From positions 52,029 to 116,028 of the forward strand of contig DFLE01000057.1 in the NCBI GenBank assembly GCA_002373375.1: a stretch of 64,000 nucleotides of DNA. The letters run 5' to 3'. The notes under the pieces were generated by a model, which did not search any database, was not told where the DNA came from, and saw nothing but the letters and a program-made list of their open reading frames with translations. Source of the stretch: Prevotellaceae bacterium UBA3627. GTDB lineage: Bacteria > Bacteroidota > Bacteroidia > Bacteroidales > Bacteroidaceae. Positions 33,637 to 40,663 of this stretch are shown here, piece by piece (position 1 is the first letter of the stretch; each line of letters begins with the position of its first letter). The position numbers and the translations under genes were made by a program.

Positions 33637-34923
33637 ATGAACCAATATATAGAATTATACAACGAGATAAAGCCGGTGCTTGACAAACAGGCAAGCCCTG
33701 TGCTTAACGCTGAGCGCGAGAAGGCCATCAACGCTTTCACGCGATTGGGACTGCCTACAAGGCAGACGGAGCGCTACCGCTATACCGACGTGGAGACGGC
33801 TTTCGCACCAGACTACGGTGTTTCACTGGCACCGCTGCAGCTGGAGGGCACACCTTACGTTACCAGCATAAAGGATGCTGACGAGAAGGCAACGAGGTAT
33901 TACAACACGGTGGTGGACAGCGCGGTGAACGCCGACGGTGAGCCCGTAGCCATAGACACGCTGAAGGGCGAGCATGAGGACGATGCACTGACGGCGCTGA
34001 ACACTGCGCTGGCGAGCGATGCCATCGTGATATACCTGCCAAAAGGCACCAAGGCTAAGACTCCGATAAGGATAGAGAACATACTGTCTGGACAACAGGA
34101 CACTATGGCCATAAGGCGCGTGCTGATAGTAATGGAGGAGCTAAGTGAGGCCACCATCTTCTTTGTGGACCACGTAAAGCTTGACGGCGAGGCTGAGCAG
34201 GAGAAGAAACCCGCATACCTTACGCTGCAGGTGGTGGAGGTGGTGTGCAAGGACGGCGCACACCTCGATATGTACCAGCTGGAGGAGACCAACGAGCAGT
34301 GCCGCCTGTTCAGCAACCTGTATGTAAAGGCAGGCCGCGATGCGTCGGTGCGCCATAACAACATAACGATTTCCAACGGCATAACACGCAACGGCATTGA
34401 CGTGTATCTGCAGGGCAAGGGCGCCGAGGTGAAGCTCAACGGTGCAGTGATAGCCGACCGTCAGCAGCATGTGGACAACAACACGTTGATAGACCACCAG
34501 GTGCCACAGTGCCAGTCGGGCGAGCTGTATAAATACGTTCTCGACGACGAGGCTGTATGCGCCTTCGCCGGTAAGATAATGGTGCGCGAGGGTGCTCAGC
34601 AGACCTCTTCGCAGGAGACAAACAACAACATGGTGGCAAACAACGATGCTCGTATGTACACCCAGCCTATGCTCGAGATATACGCCGACGACGTGAAGTG
34701 CGCACACGGCTCCACCGTAGGCGTGATGGACGATGCGGCAGTCTTCTATATGCAGCAGAGGGGCATACCCGTGGAGGTGGCACGCACGCTGCTCAAGAAT
34801 GCGTTTATCTCCCAGGTGATAGACGAGATGAAGTGGACCGCCTTCCGCGACCGCCTGCACATACTCGTGGACAAGCGCCTCAGCAAAGAGGAGCGTTGCG
34901 GCACCTGCAGGATTTGCAAGTGA
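33637..34923 (+). CDS. sufD: Fe-S cluster assembly protein SufD
   Basis: SufD is the second beta-helix subunit of the SufBCD scaffold. The 428-residue protein has the N-terminal helical region with GLPTRQTERYRYTDV, a central beta-helix, and the conserved C-terminal part CAHGSTVGVMDDAAVFYMQQRGIP with the histidine (in AHGST) needed for cluster assembly in homologues. It ends with a Cys-rich tail, RCGTCRICK. It follows a REP-like palindrome; its ATG is preceded by that palindrome rather than by an ordinary leader, so its translation may be unusual or coupled. A 0.5-kb gap containing a degenerate repeat element separates it from sufS. Confidence 0.96.
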   Translation: MNQYIELYNEIKPVLDKQASPVLNAEREKAINAFTRLGLPTRQTERYRYTDVETAFAPDYGVSLAPLQLEGTPYVTSIKDADEKATRYYNTVVDSAVNADGEPVAIDTLKGEHEDDALTALNTALASDAIVIYLPKGTKAKTPIRIENILSGQQDTMAIRRVLIVMEELSEATIFFVDHVKLDGEAEQEKKPAYLTLQVVEVVCKDGAHLDMYQLEETNEQCRLFSNLYVKAGRDASVRHNNITISNGITRNGIDVYLQGKGAEVKLNGAVIADRQQHVDNNTLIDHQVPQCQSGELYKYVLDDEAVCAFAGKIMVREGAQQTSSQETNNNMVANNDARMYTQPMLEIYADDVKCAHGSTVGVMDDAAVFYMQQRGIPVEVARTLLKNAFISQVIDEMKWTAFRDRLHILVDKRLSKEERCGTCRICK

Positions 34924-34959
34924 CACTGACAGAAATTGCACACTGGGGTTTTAACCCAG

Positions 34960-35240
34960 TTTCCTTGCGATATTACTCAGCAAACTCCGGTTTGGCTCCA
35001 AATACGCCAAAAATCGGAGTTTGTTGCGTTTTATAGCAACATCCTGTCAGTCAGCGTATTGCTAAAAAGCTCCATAAAAGCACAAGGAAAAACATACAAG
35101 GATATACGAAGAAAAGACTCAAAAAGAGCCTTTTTTTGATGTCAAAGCATAGCTTTCTGGGTGTAAAACGATAGCTTTCACACCGTGAAAGCTATGCTTT
35201 TGCTATATAGAAGCTATCACTTCACTGGTGATAGCGGACA
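34960..35240. repeat. ATAGGAC-element, degenerate copy C
   Basis: Most of the 552-bp sufD/sufS gap. It begins with TTTCCTTGCGATATT (34960-34974) and has a palindrome-array part at 35143-35235 (AAAGCATAGCTTTC, AAAACGATAGCTTTCACACC, GTGAAAGCTATGCTTTTGC). The terminal ATAGGAC repeats were not found, so the copy is partial. The remainder (35241-35445) holds the sufS promoter and leader. Confidence 0.65.
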
Positions 35241-35368
35241 AAACAATGCTGGAAACCCGCTGTTTTAACATCTGTTCACATCTCTTTCGCATATTGCACA
35301 CCACCCTGTTTTTTGAAAAATAAATAACGTTTTTGCGGTGTTTTTTCCGATATATGAGTTTTCTTTTG

Positions 35369-35376
35369 TAACTTTG
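35369..35376 (+). promoter_or_regulatory. -7 box for sufS
   Basis: TAACTTTG, 99 bp before ATG 35476. The resulting leader of about 95 nt contains the GTGGGAATT...AGAACCCACC motif directly at the start codon. Confidence 0.65.
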
Positions 35377-35445
35377 CAGTGGCTAAGCACTACAACGCCG
35401 CCGAAAAGAAAATAACGATATACATATAGTTGAAAAATTAAACCT

Positions 35446-35470
35446 GTGGGAATTTACAGAACCCACCTGA
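35446..35470 (+). promoter_or_regulatory. GTGGGAATT-AGAACCCACC leader motif at sufS
   Basis: The 25-base motif ends 5 bp before the sufS ATG at 35476. It matches, with three differences, the motif that ends directly before the prfB start (56868-56893 on the minus strand). About 60 bp upstream of it also resembles the prfB leader. A 5-bp GTGGG/CCCAC stem would fold over the ribosome-binding region. Confidence 0.6.
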
Positions 35471-35475
35471 AGACA

Positions 35476-36696
35476 ATGGACGCAACACACATACGCAAGG
35501 ATTTCCCCATCCTGTCAAGGAAGATATATGACAAATACCCGCTGGTGTATCTTGACAACGGCGCCACCACGCAGAAACCTCTCTGTGTGCTCGACGCCAT
35601 GCGCGAGGAATACCTCAACGTGAACGCCAACGTACACCGCGGCGTACACTACCTGTCGCAGCAGGCCACCGACCTGCACGAGGCGGCGCGTGAGCGTGTA
35701 CGCTCGTTTATCAATGCCGCAAGCACAAGGGAGATAGTGTTCACACGCGGCACCACGGAGTCCATGAACCTTGTGGCATCAAGCTTCACTGAGGCTTACA
35801 TGAAGGAGGGCGACGAGGTCATCATCTCAACCATGGAGCACCACTCCAACATAGTGCCGTGGCAGCTGCAAGCACAGCGCAAGGGCATTGTGGTGAAGGT
35901 GATACCCATGAGCGATGACGGCATACTCGACCTTGAGGCATACGAGAAACTCTTCACTGACCGCACACGACTGGTGAGCGTGGCACACGTGAGCAACGTG
36001 CTGGGCACCGTAAACCCCGTAAAACAGATAATAGAGACAGCCCACAGCCACGGAGTGCCGTGCCTGGTGGACGGAGCACAGAGCACACCACACATGAGGA
36101 TAGACGTACAGGAGCTGGACTGCGACTTCTTCGCCTTCTCCGGTCACAAGATGTATGGTCCTACGGGTATCGGCGTGCTCTACGGCAAGGAGAAGTTTCT
36201 TGAGGAGATGCCACCATATCAGGGCGGCGGCGAGATGATAGGCACTGTGACGTTTGAACACACCACATGGGCAGACCTGCCGTTTAAGTTTGAGGCAGGC
36301 ACCCCTGACTATGTGGCAACCCACGGACTGGCGCGCGCCATAGACTACATGGAGGCCATAGGCATGGACAACATAGAGGCTCATGAGCGCGAGCTGACAC
36401 GCTATGCGCTGGAGCAGATGCAGACCATACCTGGTATGCGCATATTCGGTCCTCTTGACCCTTCAAGACGCGACGCGGTAATATCTTTCCTCGTGGGCGA
36501 CATACACCACCTGGACCTCGGCACACTGCTCGACCGCCTCGGCATAGCAGTGCGCACAGGACACCACTGCGCCGAACCGCTGATGCACCGCCTAGGCATA
36601 CAGGGCACCGTGAGGGCATCGCTCGCACTATATAACACCAAGGAGGAGATAGACCAGCTCGTAAGCGGCATACGCCGCGTGAGCCAGATGTTCTGA
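35476..36696 (+). CDS. sufS: cysteine desulfurase SufS
   Basis: PLP-dependent desulfurase that supplies sulfur to the Suf scaffold. The predicted 406-residue protein starts MDATHIRKDFPILSRKIY. It has the class-V aminotransferase features VYLDNGATTQKP, the PLP lysine in FSGHKMYGPTG, and the group II (SufS) loop RTGHHCAEPLM with the catalytic cysteine. The frame can be extended to GTG 35446, but that would include the leader motif, so ATG 35476 is chosen. It lies after sufD but has its own promoter box. No sufE is adjacent. Confidence 0.95.
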   Translation: MDATHIRKDFPILSRKIYDKYPLVYLDNGATTQKPLCVLDAMREEYLNVNANVHRGVHYLSQQATDLHEAARERVRSFINAASTREIVFTRGTTESMNLVASSFTEAYMKEGDEVIISTMEHHSNIVPWQLQAQRKGIVVKVIPMSDDGILDLEAYEKLFTDRTRLVSVAHVSNVLGTVNPVKQIIETAHSHGVPCLVDGAQSTPHMRIDVQELDCDFFAFSGHKMYGPTGIGVLYGKEKFLEEMPPYQGGGEMIGTVTFEHTTWADLPFKFEAGTPDYVATHGLARAIDYMEAIGMDNIEAHERELTRYALEQMQTIPGMRIFGPLDPSRRDAVISFLVGDIHHLDLGTLLDRLGIAVRTGHHCAEPLMHRLGIQGTVRASLALYNTKEEIDQLVSGIRRVSQMF

Positions 36697-36714
36697 TAAG
36701 GAGTAACTACGCTG

Positions 36715-37281
36715 ATGACTCTTCACACCACATACTTCGGACCAGTGGAGTGGTATGCCGACCTGCTGCACCACGCTGACGACATAACGATAGACGGCGG
36801 GGAGCGATATGTAAAACAGACCACACGCAACCACTGCCTCATAGCAACCGCATCGGGTACGCAGAAGCTGACCGTGCCGGTGACTGCTGCCAACGGTATG
36901 CTGACGAAAGACGTGCGCATAAGCGACCACGGCAACTGGCGACATCTGCACTGGCAGGCTCTGTGCTCAGCCTACGGGCAGTCGCCGTTCTTTGACTATT
37001 ACGCTGATGACATCCGTCCGTTCTATGAGAGGCAATGGGATTTCCTCATTGACTACAACAACGCCATAACAGAGAAGATGAGAGAACTCACCGGCATCAG
37101 CGACTACCTTCGTAACCATAAAAAAAATAGTGACTATAATAACTATAGTCACTATAACCTACAACAATACTATCAGACCTTCCAGAGACGCAACGGATTC
37201 ATACCGGGCCTCTCTGTTCTTGACCTCTTATTTAATATGGGTTCCGAGAGTATCCTTTATCTCATTAAGTATAAGCACTAA
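36715..37281 (+). CDS. WbqC family protein
   Basis: A 188-residue member of the WbqC-like family, whose members lie in polysaccharide loci or alone in Bacteroidales; the enzymatic role is unproven. The family signature TKDVRISDHGNWRHLHW, followed by SAYGQSPFFDYYADDIRPFY, is clear, as is the C-terminal GFIPGLSVLDLLFNMG. Residues about 139-148 (NSDYNNYSHY) are encoded by an ACTATA repeat also seen near dgt, apparently an in-frame repeat expansion in a variable loop. Its last 54 bp overlap the converging dus gene. Confidence 0.88.
   Translation: MTLHTTYFGPVEWYADLLHHADDITIDGGERYVKQTTRNHCLIATASGTQKLTVPVTAANGMLTKDVRISDHGNWRHLHWQALCSAYGQSPFFDYYADDIRPFYERQWDFLIDYNNAITEKMRELTGISDYLRNHKKNSDYNNYSHYNLQQYYQTFQRRNGFIPGLSVLDLLFNMGSESILYLIKYKH
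37126..37160. repeat. ACTATA-type repeat inside wbqC-like gene
   Basis: Contains TAGTGACTATAATAACTATAG and the palindromic partner TAGTCACTATA. Related tandem arrays flank dgt at 60631-60720 and 62082-62142. Confidence 0.6.
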
Positions 37282-38241
37282 CTCTTTTGCCGTGTCGGCG
37301 CGCAGCATACGTATGCGCGTAGGCCTGAAGTCGGGTATTCCCTTGAATATGGGAGTGGCCGCCAGGTGTCTTCTTGTGTGAAGTATGGCCTTGCGCTCAT
37401 CGCCTATGAGGTCGATGTTTATGTTGAGCAGCTCTATGAGTATGTCTATCTTCTCGGCAGGGGTAAGGCTCTGTGTAGCCTCGCGCGAGAATATCCACGG
37501 CTGACCAAAGGTGGCGCGGCCTATCATCACCGCGTCAACGCCGTATTGCTGAAACGCCTCGTCGGCCTCCTCTATGCTCTTTATGTCGCCATTACCTATT
37601 ACGGGGATGGTTACGCGCGGATTGCGCTTCACACCGCCTATCAGTGTCCAGTCGGCGTCGCCGGTGTACATCTGTGAGCGAGTGCGCCCGTGTATGGTCA
37701 ATGCCTGAGCGCCACACTCCTGCAGGCGCTCTGCAAGGTCGCGTCCCTGCCATCCACCTACGGGTGTGTACTCCTCTGACAGTGTGTCGCCAAACACGAG
37801 GTTGCCGGCGTCCCATCCCAGACGTGTCTTTACCGTCACGGGAGTGGCAACGGCCTTCGCCACTGCCTCTGTCATCTCAAGCATCAGCGGTATGTTACGC
37901 AGCATACCGGCACCCGCACCCTTGCCTGCCACTTTCTTCACTGGGCAGCCGAAGTTAAGGTCTATAACGTCGGGCGATGCCTCAGCCTCAACGATGCGCG
38001 CTGCCTCAACAACGGCATCCACCGTACGGCCGTATATCTGTATTCCCACAGGACGCTCGTCATCACTGATGGTGAGCTTGCGCACCGTGTCTTTCACGTT
38101 TCTTACCAGTGCCTCGGCCGCCACAAACTCACTGTACACCATGGCAGCGCCGAAGCGCTTGCACAACCGGCGGAAACCTATGTCGGTGACATCCTCCATG
38201 GGAGCCAGGAATAATGGTCTGTCTGTCTTTATGATATTCAT
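37228..38241 (-). CDS. dus: tRNA-dihydrouridine synthase
   Basis: FMN-dependent reductase that makes dihydrouridine in the tRNA D-loop. The 337-residue protein has the N-terminal LAPMEDVTDIGFRRL, the catalytic-loop cysteine in LNFGCPVKKVAGKGAG, the FMN-binding IHGRTRSQMYTGDADW, and IPVIGNGDIKS. This is the DusB-like pattern usual for Bacteroidetes. Its 3' end overlaps the convergent wbqC-like gene by 54 bp. It lies 36 bp after an ECF sigma gene in the same direction and may be read from the same transcript. Confidence 0.94.
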   Translation of the reverse strand: MNIIKTDRPLFLAPMEDVTDIGFRRLCKRFGAAMVYSEFVAAEALVRNVKDTVRKLTISDDERPVGIQIYGRTVDAVVEAARIVEAEASPDVIDLNFGCPVKKVAGKGAGAGMLRNIPLMLEMTEAVAKAVATPVTVKTRLGWDAGNLVFGDTLSEEYTPVGGWQGRDLAERLQECGAQALTIHGRTRSQMYTGDADWTLIGGVKRNPRVTIPVIGNGDIKSIEEADEAFQQYGVDAVMIGRATFGQPWIFSREATQSLTPAEKIDILIELLNINIDLIGDERKAILHTRRHLAATPIFKGIPDFRPTRIRMLRADTAKELVLILNEIKDTLGTHIK

Positions 38242-38277
38242 ATATTGTTTCTTTGGGATTTGAGAAGGGCTGAAGGA

Positions 38278-38766
38278 TTACACCATACCGCTGTCGGCCT
38301 GCAGGCGCACCTTGATAAACTGACGCGCACGGTGTATGCTCACCTTCACCTGTTCCTCGCTGAGTCCTGTTATGTCAGCTATCTCACGGTAGGTGTGGCC
38401 GTCAAAGTCACGCAGGTGCATACATGTACGCTGCTTCTCCGGCAACTGCTGCATCAGTTGTCTCACGATGTCAATGCGCTCGTCGGCCTCCAGTTCGTCA
38501 TGCGTATTGACGGCAGGTGGAGTGATGTCCTCCAGTGACTCCGTCTGGTTTACCCTCATTCGACTGCGGTCCAGCGCCAGGTTACGCGTCATACGCAGGG
38601 CATACGCCTCTATATTGTCTATGCCGTCAAGGCGCTCACGCATCTGCCACAACCTTATCACCACATCTTGCACTACGTCCTCTGCCTCCTGACTGTTGAG
38701 CGTTATCCTCAGCGCCAGGCGGTACATCTCATTCTTGAGTGGTAATATGGTGTGGACTATGTCCAA
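38278..38766 (-). CDS. ECF-type RNA polymerase sigma-70 factor
   Basis: A 162-residue extracytoplasmic-function sigma factor. Region 2 includes QEAEDVVQDVVIRLWQMRERL and a -10 recognition helix (ALRMTRNLALDRSRM); region 4 has GHTYREIADITGLSEEQVK followed by SIHRARQ, the -35 recognition helix-turn-helix. No anti-sigma gene is directly downstream; dus follows instead. The membrane protein at 13366 has an anti-sigma-like layout but is 25 kb away. Targets are unknown. A short G-rich palindrome (38795-38813) lies just upstream. Confidence 0.9.
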   Translation of the reverse strand: MDIVHTILPLKNEMYRLALRITLNSQEAEDVVQDVVIRLWQMRERLDGIDNIEAYALRMTRNLALDRSRMRVNQTESLEDITPPAVNTHDELEADERIDIVRQLMQQLPEKQRTCMHLRDFDGHTYREIADITGLSEEQVKVSIHRARQFIKVRLQADSGMV

Positions 38767-38794
38767 TTAGTTATGAGTTAGAGACCCACCCCAC

Positions 38795-38813
38795 CCCTCC
38801 CTGTGAGGGAGGG
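38795..38813. repeat. G-rich palindrome between argB and the sigma gene
   Basis: CCCTCCCT-gtg-AGGGAGGG, an 8-bp perfect stem with the same CCCTCCC/GGGAGGG core as the palindromes in the suf locus. It may also end argB transcription. Confidence 0.65.
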
Positions 38814-38837
38814 AGCATGAGATATGGGGAAAGGGGG

Positions 38838-38860
38838 TTAATTATTAATTATGAATTAAC
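38838..38860. repeat. ATTAATTATGAATTA repeat at the argB 3' end
   Basis: TTAATTATTAATTATGAATT overlaps the argB stop codon and last codons, as a similar repeat does at truB (21-57). Confidence 0.5.
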
Positions 38861-39658
38861 AATGGCTGTCCCGTGCTCACCGTCTATCTGCGTGGCGAGG
38901 GTTATCACCACCTTGCTCACGCCCTTGTCCACGGCCTGCAGTGCATTCTCTATCTTTGGCATCATGCCTCCCGATATCACACCGTCGTTTACATACTGCT
39001 CATAGCTCTGCCTGTTGATGACAGGTATCACGCTGTCGTCATCGTCAGGATTCATCAGCACACCCTTCTTCTCAAAAGAATAGATGAGCGTCACGTCATA
39101 GAGCGATGCCAGTGCCACAGCCACGGTTGACGCCATAGTGTCGGCGTTGGTATTGAGTATGTTGCCCTCGCCGTCGTGTGTCAGCGGTGCTATGACAGGT
39201 ATCACGCCTGCCTCTATCAGATGACTCAGAGCGGCACCGTCAGCCTTCACAGGGTCGCCCACGAAACCGAAGTCCACCTCCTGCTCCGTACCGTCGTCCA
39301 TGCGCACCTTCTTGGGTGCCCTGCGCTTAGAGCGTATCACGTCCATGTCGGCACCGGTGAGGCCCATGGCATTCTGTCCGGCAGCCTGTAACTGTGCCAC
39401 GATGTTCTTGTTTACCAGTCCGCCATACACCATCGTAACGACAGAGAGCATATCAGCGTCGGTGATACGGCGGCCGCCCACCATCTTTGTCTCTATGCCC
39501 AGAGCGGCGGCTACCTTCGTGGCGCGGCGGCCACCACCGTGCACCAACAGTTTTGCGCCATCTATGGCAGAGAAATTCTCAATCAATGCGGAGAGCTGCG
39601 CCTCGTCTTCCACAACGGCGCCGCCCACTTTTACTATAGTCAGTTTCTTCATAATCAT
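38849..39658 (-). CDS. argB: acetylglutamate kinase (ArgB family)
   Basis: Amino-acid kinase that phosphorylates N-acyl-glutamate, the second step of arginine synthesis. In several Bacteroidetes the pathway uses N-succinyl intermediates, so the acyl group cannot be fixed from sequence. The 269-residue protein shows the N-terminal KVGGAVV, the substrate loop VHGGGRRATKVA, and the ATP-site NTNADTMAS. ATG 39658 and ATG 39652 (giving MKKLTIVKVGG) are both possible. It stands alone, with a -7 box 15 bp upstream. The ArgE-like peptidase at 59 kb acts later in the same pathway. Confidence 0.92.
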   Translation of the reverse strand: MIMKKLTIVKVGGAVVEDEAQLSALIENFSAIDGAKLLVHGGGRRATKVAAALGIETKMVGGRRITDADMLSVVTMVYGGLVNKNIVAQLQAAGQNAMGLTGADMDVIRSKRRAPKKVRMDDGTEQEVDFGFVGDPVKADGAALSHLIEAGVIPVIAPLTHDGEGNILNTNADTMASTVAVALASLYDVTLIYSFEKKGVLMNPDDDDSVIPVINRQSYEQYVNDGVISGGMMPKIENALQAVDKGVSKVVITLATQIDGEHGTAIVNS

Positions 39659-39673
39659 TACACCTTATTCATT

Positions 39674-39681
39674 CAAAGTTA
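39674..39681 (-). promoter_or_regulatory. -7 box for argB
   Basis: Minus-strand TAACTTTG, 15 bp before the ATG at 39658; a TTG lies 20 bp further upstream. Confidence 0.6.
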
Positions 39682-39808
39682 CGCTTATTACTTGACATAT
39701 GCAAGATATCCGATATCAAATTCAGCTCTTTTTATGAAAACACCCAGTATTCCATAAACACTATGCTTTATTAATAACGAATATACATTTGATGACTATT
39801 TATAAAAA

Positions 39809-40120
39809 TCATTTTGTTTGCCTAACCTGACTCCTTGGTTCACGGCGAGTATCCCAAAAAGCCACAATGCAAAGCGTGTCACCCTTTACATAATAAACAA
39901 TCTTGTTTAGCCTACGAACAATAATGCTACGATATGTCTGCTTACGATGAACGAAGAGTGGGTCTATTTTACCCATCGCAGGCATCTTGGCTACAGAAAG
40001 TACCGTCTGCTCCACCTCGTTGTTAAACTCTTCGCATACCCGTTCTCCGAAAGTGCGGAGAATGTATGTTTCCACTTGATGCAGTTGCTCTACAGCTCGT
40101 TTATGCCAGTATATTTTCAT
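39809..40120 (-). CDS. RelE/ParE family toxin
   Basis: A 103-residue toxin of the RelE/ParE fold. Typical features are the N-terminal IYWHKRAVEQLHQVETYI, the central helix FNNEVEQTVLSVAKMPAMG, and the C-terminal strands YRSIIVRRLNKIVYYV and LCIVAFWDTRREP. Such toxins cleave ribosome-bound mRNA (RelE) or poison gyrase (ParE); the sequence favours the plasmid-stabilisation/ParE-like branch. Its start overlaps the antitoxin stop by 4 bp (ATGA). The surrounding DNA is more A/T-rich than neighbours, which suits a mobile module. Confidence 0.88.
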   Translation of the reverse strand: MKIYWHKRAVEQLHQVETYILRTFGERVCEEFNNEVEQTVLSVAKMPAMGKIDPLFVHRKQTYRSIIVRRLNKIVYYVKGDTLCIVAFWDTRREPRSQVRQTK

Positions 40121-40404
40121 ACAGCCAATGTTTCCTTGTGCCTAAACACTTCATCTTGCATCAAATAGTCACCAGCCTCAAATGCTGCCTCTGCCTCATC
40201 AAGCATAGCATCAATTTCTTCCATAGTATAGGGACGGAGGGAGTATTCTTCTTCATCCGTTTCTGCTGTATTGCGAGTTTCCAGTTTCACACTCTCTGCC
40301 AATATTGCTATCAGTTGCAATTTCTGACTATTATCCATGTCCTTTACCATATCCATATAGTAACTCATGGGATGCGTCTGTCGTTGTCTAACTGTCATTG
40401 CCAT
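40117..40404 (-). CDS. antitoxin of the RelE/ParE pair
   Basis: A 95-residue acidic protein encoded just before the toxin with a 4-bp overlap. It contains a helical DNSQKLQLIAILAESVK segment and an acidic C-terminal half (DAMLDEAEAAFEAGDYLM) typical of the toxin-neutralising arm. No clear ribbon-helix-helix or other DNA-binding motif is obvious, so autoregulation is uncertain. Identification rests on context and composition. Confidence 0.75.
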   Translation of the reverse strand: MAMTVRQRQTHPMSYYMDMVKDMDNSQKLQLIAILAESVKLETRNTAETDEEEYSLRPYTMEEIDAMLDEAEAAFEAGDYLMQDEVFRHKETLAV

Positions 40405-40576
40405 AATTCTCTATTTTAACTTACCGAATAACAAGAAATCATTACTAACATAGTAGCTGAATACAAAATTACAACATTTAGTTTGAAAATAAAAACAAAT
40501 AACTAACAAAAACTTTTTTCAAGACAATATATAAAGGGGAATTTTGTGTAATATTGTCGTAATTCCTAATCATTCA

Positions 40577-40608
40577 TTTGGTCGTATCTTATTTTTTTAG
40601 TAACTTTG
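40577..40608 (+). promoter_or_regulatory. promoter of the pectate-lyase-like gene
   Basis: TTTG (40577-40580), 20 bp, TAACTTTG (40601-40608). One of the best matches to the Bacteroidetes promoter in the window. Just downstream is GCTGCGCCAAAGGTGTTGGC, a weak hairpin. Confidence 0.75.
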
Positions 40609-40663
40609 GCTGCGCCAAAGGTGTTGGCGTTTGCGTAAAAAATATAACTATAAATCAATCTAT

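Noticed and set aside
34936..35139. 67-codon plus-strand frame after sufD
   Set aside because: Lies in the degenerate repeat copy C; composition and position do not support a gene.
38278..38766. The small membrane protein at 13366 as anti-sigma factor of this ECF sigma
   Set aside because: The genes are 25 kb apart with no shared control signal visible, so a pairing cannot be supported.
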